Notes under the pieces: generated by a model
The model's input: only the letters and a program-made list of their open reading frames with translations
Databases searched by the model: none
What the model was told of the DNA's origin: nothing
Translations under genes and position numbers: made by a program
Shown: positions 44,543 to 54,163 of the stretch, in pieces
How the letters are laid out: every line of letters starts with the position of its first letter
Numbering within the stretch: the first letter of the stretch is position 1
Assembly (NCBI RefSeq): GCF_008692195.1
Contig: NZ_RXOM01000024.1
Location: 1 to 54,172, forward strand
DNA length: 54,172 bases
DNA from: Salegentibacter sp. R32
Lineage (GTDB): Bacteria; Bacteroidota; Bacteroidia; Flavobacteriales; Flavobacteriaceae
Direction of reading: 5' to 3'

Positions 44543-47500
44543 ATGAGAAAAAAATTAAAAGAAAAAAAGAATCCATTTTCTTTTAGATTTTCCACTACTA
44601 CTTGGGTAGTGTTGTTAGCGGTTTTTTATGGAAGTACTTTTCAAGTTAAAGCAACAAGCTTTACGTATGCCGATACTTGGCAACAACAAGACCAAGCCAT
44701 TGAAATTAGCGGAACTATTACCGATGATCAGGGTTTGCCCTTACCCGGTGTAAATATTATGGAGCAAGGGACTTCTAATGGTACGATGACCGACTTTGAT
44801 GGTAACTATACCCTTAGCGTTTCTTCAGAAAATGCGGTGTTGGTTTATTCCAGTCTAGGTTTTGAAAGTCGTGAAATCGTTGTGGGTACTCAACGGGAGA
44901 TTGATTTTGAAATGGTAGCATCGGTAGCAGATTTAGATGAAGTCGTGGTGGTAGGGTATGGGGCCACTACCAAACGGGATGTGACCGGAGCGGTAGCTAC
45001 TATTTCTGAAGAAGAGTTTAATCAAGGGGCCATCACCAATCCATTACAGCAAATTTCGGGAAAAGCACCTGGGGTAAACATCAGTCAGCAAGGGAGTGAG
45101 CCGGGTTCTTCACCCAGTGTGAGAATTAGGGGGATTACTTCCTTGATTGGCGGGAACGACCCATTAGTGGTTGTAGATGGAGTACAGGGGAATATGGATT
45201 TATTAAATCAAATTCCCCCCAATGAGATCAAATCTATCGATATTTTAAAAGATGCTTCAGCCACAGCAGTCTATGGTTCCCGTGGTGCACCTGGGGTAAT
45301 TATCGTAACCACTAAAAGCAATAAAGCCGGAACTTCCACTTTTGAGTATTCCTCAACAGCCTCCCTCGATGTATTATCCAATAAACTCGATGTGTTAAAT
45401 GCAGACCAATGGTGGGAGCAAGCGCAACGCTATGGAGTTCCGGTATCTGCCAATCATGGTTCTCAAACTGACTGGTACGATATTTTAACCCAAACGGGTT
45501 ATACCCAAAACCATACCCTTTCCTTTGGGGCGGGGAGTGAAAATTTTAGCTATAGAGGCTCGGTTAGTGCCATTCTCCAAGATGGTGTGGTAATCAATTC
45601 AAATAATGAAAAATACATAGCCCGGCTTTCCGCAACGCAAAAAGCTTTAGACGATCGCTTAGCAATCACCATGAATTTAAATACCGGTATATTGCAGACC
45701 AGTAATAGTATTCAAAGTATTGGTAATGCTGCATTTACCTCTAATTTAATTACCAATTCTTATTTCATGCGACCTACCGATCCGGTATTCGATACCGATG
45801 GCAGTTATTATACAGATCCTAATGTGTTCGAATACTTAAATCCTTATGCAGTAGCGCAAACTACGGTAGATGAACGGGAGAATAATAACCTGTTCGTAAG
45901 TTTGGATGCCGATTTAGAAGTGTACGAGGGGCTTACGGTAGGATGGTTTGGTAGTTGGAGAAAAACCAATAATACCATTGGTTTCTTTTTACCGGTTGAA
46001 TCTACCGATGCCAATGCCATTAACCAAGATGGCTTTGCCAATATCAATAACAGTCATCAGGATGAAAAGCTAACCAATGTGAGTTTAACCTATAAAAACA
46101 CCTTTGGTGACCACAAATTAGAAGCCTTGGCATTATACGAATGGCAACAACAAACCTATCAAGGTAATTATGCCCAAGCCCGAGGTTTCTTTAATAATGA
46201 AACTACCTATAACGCTTTACAGGGAGGGGATTTGTCTGATGTAAGGACCGGAGATATTTCATCTTATAAAAACGACCGTAGTTTAGTTTCCTTTTTAGGA
46301 AGACTTAATTATACCCTATTCAACAAATACTTATTAACCCTAAGTTACCGTAGGGATGGTTCTTCGGTCTTTGGGGAAAATAATAAATGGGGAAACTTTC
46401 CGGCAGCTTCATTAGGATGGAGAATCGATCAGGAAGACTTTATGCAGGAGGGGATTTTTAATCAATTAAAACTAAGAGGTGGTTTCGGGATCACCGGGAA
46501 CCAGCAAGGTTTATTCCCGCAGCAATCTTTATCATTAGTGAGTCCCGGGGGGATTACCTATTTTGGAGGGGAGGAGATTAGAAATTTTCAAATTTCACAA
46601 AATTCCAATGAAGATTTAAAATGGGAACGTAAAAAGCAAACCAACATAGGGATTGATTTTAGTTTGTTCGAAAGCAGGTTAAGCGGTTCTATAGATGCTT
46701 TTACTGCCACCACAGACGATCTTCTTTTTAATTATACCGTGCCACAACCGCCTTTTCCTTACAATACAATTGCAGCCAATGTGGGGAGTATCCGCAATCG
46801 CGGACTTGAGTTTGCTTTGAGTTATGAGGTGATTCGAACCGAAAATCTGTCGTTCACCATGGCCGGTAATTTATCTTTGCTGGATAACGAGGTGTTAAAG
46901 TTAAGCGGCAGTATTAACGGAGTAGATTTAAATACCAATTACATCCCTTGGGGAGAAAATTCATTCTTAATTGAAGGGGAAGCCATAGGCACGTACTCGA
47001 TTTTACAACACGAGGGCATTAATAATGTAGGTACCGAAGTAGTTCAGGATATCAATGGTGATGGCACCATCGACCAGGGAACTAGAAGTCCGGATCGCGT
47101 GCAGCAAGGTTCTGCTTTACCTACTTATAACTTTGCGATTAACCCGACAGTGAAGTATAAAAACTTTGATTTTTCTATGCTATGGAGAGGTTCTGGTGGA
47201 AATAAAATTTACAACGGTCTTCGTAAAAATATGAGCATGATGGAAAGTATAGGAAACCAAAACGTGCTTCAGAGTGCTGTTAATTTAGACCTTTATACTT
47301 CCCCCTATGCTTCCAATCTATGGTTAGAAGATGGCGATTTTGTACGTCTGGAAAATGTAACCGCAGGCTATAACCTAGCCTTGGAAGATTCTAAATACAT
47401 CAAAAGCCTTAGGCTTTCTATCACCGGAAATAACTTATGGTTGATTACCGATTATTCGGGGGTAGATCCTGAACTTAATTTTAATGGAGCCAGTGGGTTT

Positions 47501-47569
47501 GGAGGTGATTTCGGGATTTATCCGAGAACCACCAGTGTGGCCTTAGGTTTACAAGTAAAATTTAAATAA
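44543..47569 (+). CDS. susC: SusC-type TonB-dependent malto-oligosaccharide transporter
   Basis: Outer-membrane importer for starch fragments. The N-terminus is long, with a basic start and a hydrophobic stretch TTWVVLLAVFYGSTFQVKAT acting as signal. Next come the carboxypeptidase-like domain (ISGTITDDQGLPLPGVNIME), the TonB-box-like DLDEVVVVGYGAT, the plug with NPLQQISGKAPGVNISQQG and SIDILKDASATAVYGSRGAP, and the barrel ending in VKFK. Length 1008 is typical. The next gene (susD) starts 8 bp downstream. The neighbours, GH13 and GH97 enzymes with susR and susE, define the starch substrate; the transporter sequence alone would not. Confidence 0.94.
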   Translation: MRKKLKEKKNPFSFRFSTTTWVVLLAVFYGSTFQVKATSFTYADTWQQQDQAIEISGTITDDQGLPLPGVNIMEQGTSNGTMTDFDGNYTLSVSSENAVLVYSSLGFESREIVVGTQREIDFEMVASVADLDEVVVVGYGATTKRDVTGAVATISEEEFNQGAITNPLQQISGKAPGVNISQQGSEPGSSPSVRIRGITSLIGGNDPLVVVDGVQGNMDLLNQIPPNEIKSIDILKDASATAVYGSRGAPGVIIVTTKSNKAGTSTFEYSSTASLDVLSNKLDVLNADQWWEQAQRYGVPVSANHGSQTDWYDILTQTGYTQNHTLSFGAGSENFSYRGSVSAILQDGVVINSNNEKYIARLSATQKALDDRLAITMNLNTGILQTSNSIQSIGNAAFTSNLITNSYFMRPTDPVFDTDGSYYTDPNVFEYLNPYAVAQTTVDERENNNLFVSLDADLEVYEGLTVGWFGSWRKTNNTIGFFLPVESTDANAINQDGFANINNSHQDEKLTNVSLTYKNTFGDHKLEALALYEWQQQTYQGNYAQARGFFNNETTYNALQGGDLSDVRTGDISSYKNDRSLVSFLGRLNYTLFNKYLLTLSYRRDGSSVFGENNKWGNFPAASLGWRIDQEDFMQEGIFNQLKLRGGFGITGNQQGLFPQQSLSLVSPGGITYFGGEEIRNFQISQNSNEDLKWERKKQTNIGIDFSLFESRLSGSIDAFTATTDDLLFNYTVPQPPFPYNTIAANVGSIRNRGLEFALSYEVIRTENLSFTMAGNLSLLDNEVLKLSGSINGVDLNTNYIPWGENSFLIEGEAIGTYSILQHEGINNVGTEVVQDINGDGTIDQGTRSPDRVQQGSALPTYNFAINPTVKYKNFDFSMLWRGSGGNKIYNGLRKNMSMMESIGNQNVLQSAVNLDLYTSPYASNLWLEDGDFVRLENVTAGYNLALEDSKYIKSLRLSITGNNLWLITDYSGVDPELNFNGASGFGGDFGIYPRTTSVALGLQVKFK

Positions 47570-47577
47570 AAAAGCAC

Positions 47578-49074
47578 ATGAAACGTAACTATATTACCTT
47601 AATCGTAATCTTGGTAGGTGGGTTCTTCACCTCCTGTACCAACGACGTGGAAGAAAATGTATATGATAAGTACCAAGCCGATGAATTTTATGCCACCCCG
47701 GAAGGAGCCGATGTAGCCCTAGCTGCCGTTTATGCCCAAGTGGCGGGAAATTGGAATGGGGTAGGCTATGCCGGAGCCGATAATGGGTGGTACGATTTAA
47801 ACAGTATGAGTGCCGATGAGCAGGTAATTCCCCATCGTAACGATGGAGCTTGGCAATTGGATTTTGCAAGGCTATACCAACACGAGTGGTTACCCTCTGA
47901 TCTTATTGTGAACAATACCTGGAATTGGCTTTATCAAGCTATATTTAGTGCCAACTTAGCGGTCGAGCAATTAGAAAATGCTGAAGCAGCTCCCACAAAG
48001 ATTGCTGAAGCAAAAACCCTGCGCGCATTTTTTTATTATCTATTGATGGATGATTATGGGAATATTCCTTTCTATACCGAAAATAATGTCACGGTAGAAG
48101 AACTTCCCCAGGCTTCCCGTCAAGAGGTATTTAATTTTATCGTCACTGAGTTAGAGGAAAACATACCTCAACTTTCCGAAACAAAAGGCGGGGAATATTA
48201 TGGTCGATTTAATAAATGGGCAGGCTACGCCTTATTGGCAAAAGTCTATCTAAATGCAGAAGTATATACCGGAACAGCCCAATGGCAAGCCTGTATCGAT
48301 GCGATCGAAGAGTTAGAAATTGGAGGCTTTTCCCTTCATCCGGGAGCTGCCAATGAAGGAAGCCCTTTAGGTTACCAATACTATGAGTTATTTGGGGATC
48401 GCTTACCGGAAGATGAAACCATTTTAGCCATGTTTGCAACAGCCAATGTAGTCTCTAGAAATATATATACCCTAAGAAGCTTTAGTGGGCCACACGCTCA
48501 GGAACTATTTGGGGTGAGTGGTTGGAATGGTACCATTGTACCGGAAGCTTTTTACAATCGTTATGATGATAACGATATTAGAAAAGCCCAATTTTTAGTA
48601 GGCGAGCAACCCGGTGGAGTGACGTATACGCCAACAGTGAGTAACCTGGATAATCCCGGAGCCGATCCTTTCGCAGGGGTAAGAAATCAGAAGTTTTATC
48701 CGGCAACGCCGTTAGATGGAGGTGGAGCTTCCAATGATTTTCCTATTTATCGCTATGCAGATTTTATGTTGATGAAGGCAGAATGTTATGTAAGATTAGG
48801 TAATGCGGGCGCTGCCAAGCCTTTGCTAGATGAAGTAAGGCAACGGGCAGGATTATCGACTTTAGAAAGCGATCCTAGCTTAGAAGATATTTATAACGAA
48901 CGCGGTTTGGAATTGAACTGGGAAGGGCATCGCCGCCAAGATATGATTCGCTTCGGAACTTTCTTGGAAGCGAATGAATTTAGGGGGGTATCCCAAGAAT
49001 ACCGAACATTGTTCCCCATCCCTACCTCGGCCTTAGATGCCAACCCTAATTTAGTTCAAAACCCTGGTTATTAA
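47578..49074 (+). CDS. susD: SusD-type starch-binding lipoprotein
   Basis: Surface lipoprotein of the starch locus, lipobox FFTSC (Cys20). The SusD fold is shown by EQLENAEAAPTKIAEAKTLR, AFFYYLLMDDYGNIPFY, FPIYRYADFMLMKAECYVRL, VRQRAGL and the C-terminal DIYNERGLELNWEGHRRQDM with FPIPTSALDANPNLVQNPGY. The 498-residue length is normal. It starts 8 bp after susC; susE follows after 8 bp. Confidence 0.94.
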   Translation: MKRNYITLIVILVGGFFTSCTNDVEENVYDKYQADEFYATPEGADVALAAVYAQVAGNWNGVGYAGADNGWYDLNSMSADEQVIPHRNDGAWQLDFARLYQHEWLPSDLIVNNTWNWLYQAIFSANLAVEQLENAEAAPTKIAEAKTLRAFFYYLLMDDYGNIPFYTENNVTVEELPQASRQEVFNFIVTELEENIPQLSETKGGEYYGRFNKWAGYALLAKVYLNAEVYTGTAQWQACIDAIEELEIGGFSLHPGAANEGSPLGYQYYELFGDRLPEDETILAMFATANVVSRNIYTLRSFSGPHAQELFGVSGWNGTIVPEAFYNRYDDNDIRKAQFLVGEQPGGVTYTPTVSNLDNPGADPFAGVRNQKFYPATPLDGGGASNDFPIYRYADFMLMKAECYVRLGNAGAAKPLLDEVRQRAGLSTLESDPSLEDIYNERGLELNWEGHRRQDMIRFGTFLEANEFRGVSQEYRTLFPIPTSALDANPNLVQNPGY

Positions 49075-49082
49075 AATAGAGA

Positions 49083-50150
49083 ATGATGAAAAGAATATAT
49101 CCATTAATCGGCATGATCAGTTTGGCATTGGTAGCCTTGCTCTCATGTACCGAAACCGACGATACATTAACCACTTTAGAAACGGTGGCTTTTACCGTCA
49201 ACCCACAAGTTAGTCCTGATGCCATAGTGCTTCAGCAAGAATCTCAAGATCAGCCGGCGATAGCCGTCTCTTGGAATAAAGTAAGCTTTCCGGTAGAAGA
49301 AGCTCCGGTAGAGTACAGCTTACAGTTTGATATTCCTTCTGATACCCTGGGGGAAAATGCTTGGCAAAATGCGATCACCCTACCTGCAGGAACAGAGGTG
49401 TTAAGTAAAGAACTCTCCGTAGAACAATTAAATACTATGGCCCAAGACCTAGGATTACCGATAGGAGAGGAAGCAACTATGGTAGTACGCGTAAGGGCCT
49501 ATGTAGACCGGGAAGTGTTTTCAAACGGGGTAGGCTTTCAGGTAACCCCCTATGAAGTGATTCTTGGAAATAACGTACTTTATATGCCCGGTGGCTATCA
49601 AGGCTGGGATCCCGCAAGTGCAGCTACCTTAAGGGAAACCACGACAAGTGGTGTATTTGTAGGTTACCTTACTTTTGACGATCCTGCTGCGTTGGAATTT
49701 AAGTTTACCACTGCTGCCAATTGGGATGAAAACTATGGAGGGGATGGGAATGGTAATTTAGTACTTGACGGTAATAATGTGTCTGTTCCCGAAGTAGGTT
49801 CCTATCAAATCACCGTTAATTTAAATACGATGACTTGGATGGCAGTTCCTTATTCTTGGGGGATTATCGGCACCGCTACCCCAGGCGGATGGGATACCGA
49901 TACGGATATGACCTATAATTACCAAGAAGATTATTGGGAATTTACCGGAGATCTTGTCCCCGGAGCCCTAAAATTTAGATTAAATGATGCTTGGGACGTA
50001 AATTACGGATCACCCAATAGTACCGATTTTATCGCTTACCTCGATGACCCCGGAGCGCATGATATCAGTGCCGCAGGAAATTACCATGTGACTTTTCAGG
50101 TTGATCCTACCGATTCTAGCATTGCTTATTATACCATCGAATTACAATAA
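49083..50150 (+). CDS. susE: SusE-like outer-membrane starch-binding lipoprotein
   Basis: Surface lipoprotein that binds starch without cutting it. Lipobox ALLSC (Cys22). Residues about 30-155 are the SusE immunoglobulin-like domain (IAVSWNKVSFPVEEAPVEYS). Residues about 160-260 and 260-355 are two starch-binding modules: MPGGYQGWDPASAATLRE with FKFTTAANWDENYGG, and IGTATPGGWDTDTDMTY with LKFRLNDAWDVNYG. One SusE protein replaces the SusE/SusF pair of Bacteroides. Starts at 49083 or the next ATG codon. Confidence 0.9.
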   Translation: MMKRIYPLIGMISLALVALLSCTETDDTLTTLETVAFTVNPQVSPDAIVLQQESQDQPAIAVSWNKVSFPVEEAPVEYSLQFDIPSDTLGENAWQNAITLPAGTEVLSKELSVEQLNTMAQDLGLPIGEEATMVVRVRAYVDREVFSNGVGFQVTPYEVILGNNVLYMPGGYQGWDPASAATLRETTTSGVFVGYLTFDDPAALEFKFTTAANWDENYGGDGNGNLVLDGNNVSVPEVGSYQITVNLNTMTWMAVPYSWGIIGTATPGGWDTDTDMTYNYQEDYWEFTGDLVPGALKFRLNDAWDVNYGSPNSTDFIAYLDDPGAHDISAAGNYHVTFQVDPTDSSIAYYTIELQ

Positions 50151-50161
50151 ATTAAACCTCA

Positions 50162-51550
50162 ATGATGAATAAAAAAATGTATATACTGCTTACGTTTATC
50201 GTATCACTTTTTGTAAATGCTTGCGATTCTTCAGACGATGATAGCACCACTTCCCCTGTGGTTAATTTTGATTATGAACAGTATGGGGAAAGCTTTCAGC
50301 AAATGCCGGCACCGGAAGATGCGGTCATTTATCAGGTAAATATAAGGGCCTTTAGTGAAGAAGGGACCCTGAATGCCGTTACCCAAAGGCTCGACCATAT
50401 TAAAGAGCTAGGCGCTAATGTCTTGTATTTAATGCCTATTTATCCCAATGGAATCGAAAATTCTGCAGGCGGGCTAGGTTCTCCTTATGCTGTACGAAAC
50501 TACAAGGAAGTAAGTGAAGAATATGGCTCTTTGGCCGATCTAAGAAACCTAGTGGAAGAAGCCCATCGTCGGGATATGGCTGTAGTTTTGGATTGGGTGG
50601 CCAATCATACCGCATGGGATAATGTTTGGGTCAACGAACATCCGGAATATTATGTAACCAATGAAGAAGGGGAAATGATCCCGCCGGAAGGCACCAATTG
50701 GAACGATGTGATACAGTTGGATTTTGAAAATCCAGACCTTCAACATGCGATGATCGATGCCATGGCCTATTGGGTATATAAGGCTAATATTGATGGCTTC
50801 CGTTGTGATGCGGCCGATTACGTGCCGGAAGGATTTTGGAACCAGGCGGTTTCAGAAATAAGAACTATTAAAGATCAGGAGATGTTGATGTTGGCAGAAG
50901 GAGGCGAACAACGACACTTCCGCTCAGGCTTTGATTATATTTTCGGTTTTCACTATTTCGAAACTTTAAAAGAAATCCATGAGGGGGAACCGGCTTCAAA
51001 CATTCAACTCACACACGGAGAGGAATACAATTCTGTGTATGGGGAAGAAAAACGAGTAGTGCGCTATGTTACCAATCACGATGTCAACCTGAGTGATGGG
51101 ACCCCTTTGGAACTGTTTGGAGGGATAGAAGGTTCAATAGCTACCTTCGTCGTCGCTGCTTATATGAAGTCGGCCCCCTTTGTATATAGTGGCCAAGAGA
51201 TTGGTTACGACCAACGTTTAGCATTTTTTAGCAATACCCCTATCGATTGGTCGCAAGCCCAAGAGGGGGTGTACCAAGAATATCAGCAAATTCTACAAGT
51301 GCGAGCCAATAGTCCCGCGGTACGGGAAGGTGAATATCAAGGCTATAGCGGGCAGAATGTAGTTTCCTTTACGATGGCTACGGAAGAAGAAAGCGTGTGG
51401 GTAGTGGCGAATATGAGAAATCAAGAAAGTACTTACCTTATCCCTCCAGTGTTAGAGGGAGATTGGCAAAACGCTATGGATAATTCTTCCCAAAGTTTCA
51501 CCGGGCAACTTAGTTTAGCGCCCTATTCCTATTTAATCTTAAAACGATAA
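50162..51550 (+). CDS. GH13 alpha-amylase lipoprotein (SusG-like role)
   Basis: Endo-acting starch hydrolase anchored by a lipobox (VNAC, Cys21), so probably at the cell surface. GH13 regions are visible in order: IYQVNIRAFSEEGTL; VVLDWVANHT (region I); GFRCDAADYVP with the nucleophile Asp (region II); MLMLAEGG with the acid/base Glu (region III); VRYVTNHDVN with the third Asp (region IV). At 462 residues it lacks the carbohydrate module inserted in SusG and is shorter than SusG (about 690), so starch binding must come from SusD and SusE. Starts 11 bp after susE. Confidence 0.92.
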   Translation: MMNKKMYILLTFIVSLFVNACDSSDDDSTTSPVVNFDYEQYGESFQQMPAPEDAVIYQVNIRAFSEEGTLNAVTQRLDHIKELGANVLYLMPIYPNGIENSAGGLGSPYAVRNYKEVSEEYGSLADLRNLVEEAHRRDMAVVLDWVANHTAWDNVWVNEHPEYYVTNEEGEMIPPEGTNWNDVIQLDFENPDLQHAMIDAMAYWVYKANIDGFRCDAADYVPEGFWNQAVSEIRTIKDQEMLMLAEGGEQRHFRSGFDYIFGFHYFETLKEIHEGEPASNIQLTHGEEYNSVYGEEKRVVRYVTNHDVNLSDGTPLELFGGIEGSIATFVVAAYMKSAPFVYSGQEIGYDQRLAFFSNTPIDWSQAQEGVYQEYQQILQVRANSPAVREGEYQGYSGQNVVSFTMATEEESVWVVANMRNQESTYLIPPVLEGDWQNAMDNSSQSFTGQLSLAPYSYLILKR

Positions 51551-51560
51551 TACCACAAGC

Positions 51561-53723
51561 ATGAAAAAATCAATGCCCTATACCCACCGGCTTAGCCTTT
51601 ACTTCGTAGCGATGATTTGCCTATGGTGGACGACCGGTGCTGCCCAGCAATTAACTTCCCCGAACGGTGATTTTCAATTGGAGATGAGCTTAACCCCCAA
51701 TGGTTCGCCGCAATACCAATTAAGCTATAAAGGTAAACCGGTCATTAAGCCCAGTCAATTGGGACTTCAATTAAAAGATGCTCCCTCCCTGCAAGAAGGC
51801 TTTACCATAGCGGAAACCCACAGCACGGAAGTAGATAAAAGTTGGAATCCGGTCTGGGGAAAACAAAAAACCGTACGCAACCACTATAAAGAGCTAGTGG
51901 TTCAACTCATACAAGAACAGCAAGAAGGAAGGTCTATTCGGCTTCGTTTTCGCTTATTTAACGATGGGCTTGCGTTTCGATATGAATTTCCGAAGCAACC
52001 AAAGCTCAATTATTTCGTGATTGAAGAAGAGAATACCGAGTTTGCCTTGGCGGGGGACCATAAAATTTTCTGGATTCCCGGCGATTACGATACCCACGAG
52101 TATGCCTATACCACTTCTAAAATTTCAGAAATCCCTGAAAAGATGGAAGAGGCCACAATTTTTATCAATGCGCAGACCCCCATACAACAGCCGGCGGTAC
52201 AAACCCCTTCCATGATGAAATCTGAGGAGGGCTTATATATCAATATTCACGAGGCGGCCTTGAAAAATTATGCGGCGATGGAGCTTAATGTTGATGCGGC
52301 CCGTCAAGTAATGAGTTCGCATTTGGTGCCTGATGCGGTGGGTAATAAAGGCTATATGCAGACCGATACCCATTCCCCATGGCGAACTATTATTGTGAGT
52401 GATGATGCCCGGGATATTTTAGCTTCTAATATGATTATTAATTTGAATGAGCCTACCGACTACAAGGATACTTCCTGGATACAACCCATCAAATACATTG
52501 GGGTATGGTGGGAGTATTTTGTAGAAGGTAAAAGCACGTGGGCCTATGGGAAAGAAACCAATGTAAAACTGGACGACGATTTTAGCAAGCTTACCCCTAA
52601 CGGTCGTCATGGGGCAACTACCGAACATGTAAAGGAGTATGTAGATTTTGCAGCTGCCCATGGCTTTGATGCCGTCTTGGTAGAAGGTTGGAATATAGGT
52701 TGGGAAGATTGGATTGGGAATTGGAAAGAAAATGTATTTGATTTTACCACCCCTTATCCCGATTTTGATGTAGAAGAAGTGAATAATTATGCGCATTCTA
52801 AAGGAGTGAAAATCATGATGCACCATGAGACCTCTGCTGCTGCCACCAATTACGAAAGGCGCTTGGATCGTGCGTTTGAATTTATGAATAAATATGGCTA
52901 TACCTCGGTAAAAACCGGCTATGTAGGCCAAATTATTCCTCGTGGTGAACACCATGATGGGCAATGGATGGTTAACCACTTTACCCATGTGGCCAAAAGA
53001 GCAGCCGACTATAACATCATGATCAACAGCCACGAAGCAGTCCGCCCCACGGGACTGCACCGTACCTATCCCAATTGGCTGGCGCAGGAGTCTGCCCGGG
53101 GTACCGAATTTGAAGCAATGGGAGGCTTGGCCCCCGAACATGCCAGTATTTTAGCTTTTACCAGACTCATCGGGGGACCGATGGATTATACCCCTGGTAT
53201 TTTTCAAACCGATTTATCTTATTACGGTGACAACCAACAACGGGTCAATACCACTTTGGTCAAGCAATTGGCTTATTATGTAACCATGTATAGCCCCCTA
53301 CAGATGGCGGCTGACTTGCCCGAAAATTACAAGCGTTTTCCCGATGCTTTTCAATTTATTAAAGACGTGGCGGTTGATTGGGATAAGAGTTGGTATTTGG
53401 AAGCTGAACCCGGAGATTATGTCAGCATTGCCCGAAAAGCAAAAGGAAAGAAGGAATGGTTTGTAGGAAGTATAACCGATGAACATGCAAGAACGGCCAC
53501 CATCGATTTTAGCTTTTTACCTAAAGGAGAGAAGTATATAGCTAGCATTTATGCTGATGGAAAAGAGGCGAGTTACGATAAAAATCCGCAAAGCTATACC
53601 ATTCAAAAAGTAGTAGTAACCCATAAAAGCAAATTAAAGCAATACATCGCTCCCGGTGGCGGCTTGGCCATTAGTATTAAAGAAGCCACCCCCCAAGAAC
53701 GCAAAGATTTAAAAAAAATGTGA
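51561..53723 (+). CDS. susB: GH97 alpha-glucosidase (SusB-like)
   Basis: Periplasmic exo-alpha-glucosidase that turns imported malto-oligosaccharides into glucose. The signal peptide ends near TTGAAQQ. GH97 landmarks: N-terminal beta-sandwich (LTSPNGDFQLEMSL, VWGKQKTVRNHYKEL), then barrel blocks FDAVLVEGWNIGWEDW, SVKTGYVGQIIPRG, MINSHEAVRPTGLHRTYPNW and ESARGTEFEAMGG. Glutamates in the HEAVRPTG and RGTEFEA blocks fit the inverting, calcium-dependent SusB branch rather than the retaining alpha-galactosidase branch. Length 720 is normal. Starts 10 bp after the GH13 gene and is closed by the terminator at 53751. Confidence 0.93.
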   Translation: MKKSMPYTHRLSLYFVAMICLWWTTGAAQQLTSPNGDFQLEMSLTPNGSPQYQLSYKGKPVIKPSQLGLQLKDAPSLQEGFTIAETHSTEVDKSWNPVWGKQKTVRNHYKELVVQLIQEQQEGRSIRLRFRLFNDGLAFRYEFPKQPKLNYFVIEEENTEFALAGDHKIFWIPGDYDTHEYAYTTSKISEIPEKMEEATIFINAQTPIQQPAVQTPSMMKSEEGLYINIHEAALKNYAAMELNVDAARQVMSSHLVPDAVGNKGYMQTDTHSPWRTIIVSDDARDILASNMIINLNEPTDYKDTSWIQPIKYIGVWWEYFVEGKSTWAYGKETNVKLDDDFSKLTPNGRHGATTEHVKEYVDFAAAHGFDAVLVEGWNIGWEDWIGNWKENVFDFTTPYPDFDVEEVNNYAHSKGVKIMMHHETSAAATNYERRLDRAFEFMNKYGYTSVKTGYVGQIIPRGEHHDGQWMVNHFTHVAKRAADYNIMINSHEAVRPTGLHRTYPNWLAQESARGTEFEAMGGLAPEHASILAFTRLIGGPMDYTPGIFQTDLSYYGDNQQRVNTTLVKQLAYYVTMYSPLQMAADLPENYKRFPDAFQFIKDVAVDWDKSWYLEAEPGDYVSIARKAKGKKEWFVGSITDEHARTATIDFSFLPKGEKYIASIYADGKEASYDKNPQSYTIQKVVVTHKSKLKQYIAPGGGLAISIKEATPQERKDLKKM

Positions 53724-53750
53724 GTTAGTTTTAAATAGTTGATAATTGGA

Positions 53751-53790
53751 AAAGGGGTTCTTGAGAATTTAGACAAGAACCTCTTTTTTT
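53751..53790 (+). terminator. Intrinsic terminator at the end of the starch locus
   Basis: A 12-bp stem with one mismatch (AAGGGGTTCTTG against CAAGAACCTCTT) encloses a short AT loop and ends in a run of seven T. It lies 28 bp after the GH97 stop codon. Confidence 0.88.
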
Positions 53791-54052
53791 ATTTCATTTC
53801 AACACTAAGGACTTAATACTGGATGTTAGGTGATGTATATGGTATAAAGTCTTTTGTACCCTACCTAGTGCCCCCTGAAAACTACCATGAAGATAGAACT
53901 CCTTCTCGATACAATTTTACCCTCGCTACGCTCGTCTAAAAACAATCGAAGTGATAGTTTAATCTCTCACCTCTAGCATTTAGCTCCCAGTTTACTGCCC
54001 CTAAAAACATTCATCAACACCTATTTTACGGCTAGTTCTCTTTTGGGTATCC
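53791..54052. other. Non-coding stretch after the starch locus
   Basis: No gene recognised. It contains fragments of the dispersed repeats: CCCTGAAAACTACCATGAAG near 53873, and TTCTCGATAC...CTCGCTACGCTCG...AATCGAAGTG (about 53912-53955), with a palindromic CTCGCTACGCTCG element. Confidence 0.45.
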
Positions 54053-54163
54053 CCATAGCTCCTTCGATACTCTTTCGAGACTTCTTCGAGTTTTCCTCGA
54101 GAGAAGTCCCGTATTTCCTAGAAATATCGAATAAAACTCGAAGAAGCTACGGAGCAGCTATGG
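54053..54163. repeat. Large intergenic inverted repeat at the right edge
   Basis: Nested pairings: CCATAGCTCC (54053-54062) with GGAGCAGCTATGG (54151-54163), and a perfect 14-base pair CTTCTTCGAGTTTT (54081-54094) with AAAACTCGAAGAAG (54133-54146). Smaller TCGAG palindromes lie inside. The structure may continue beyond the window. Confidence 0.65.

Noticed and set aside
52419-53141. 240-codon minus-strand ORF inside the GH97 gene
   Set aside because: Shadow of a well-supported GH97 gene; its amino-acid composition is unnatural.
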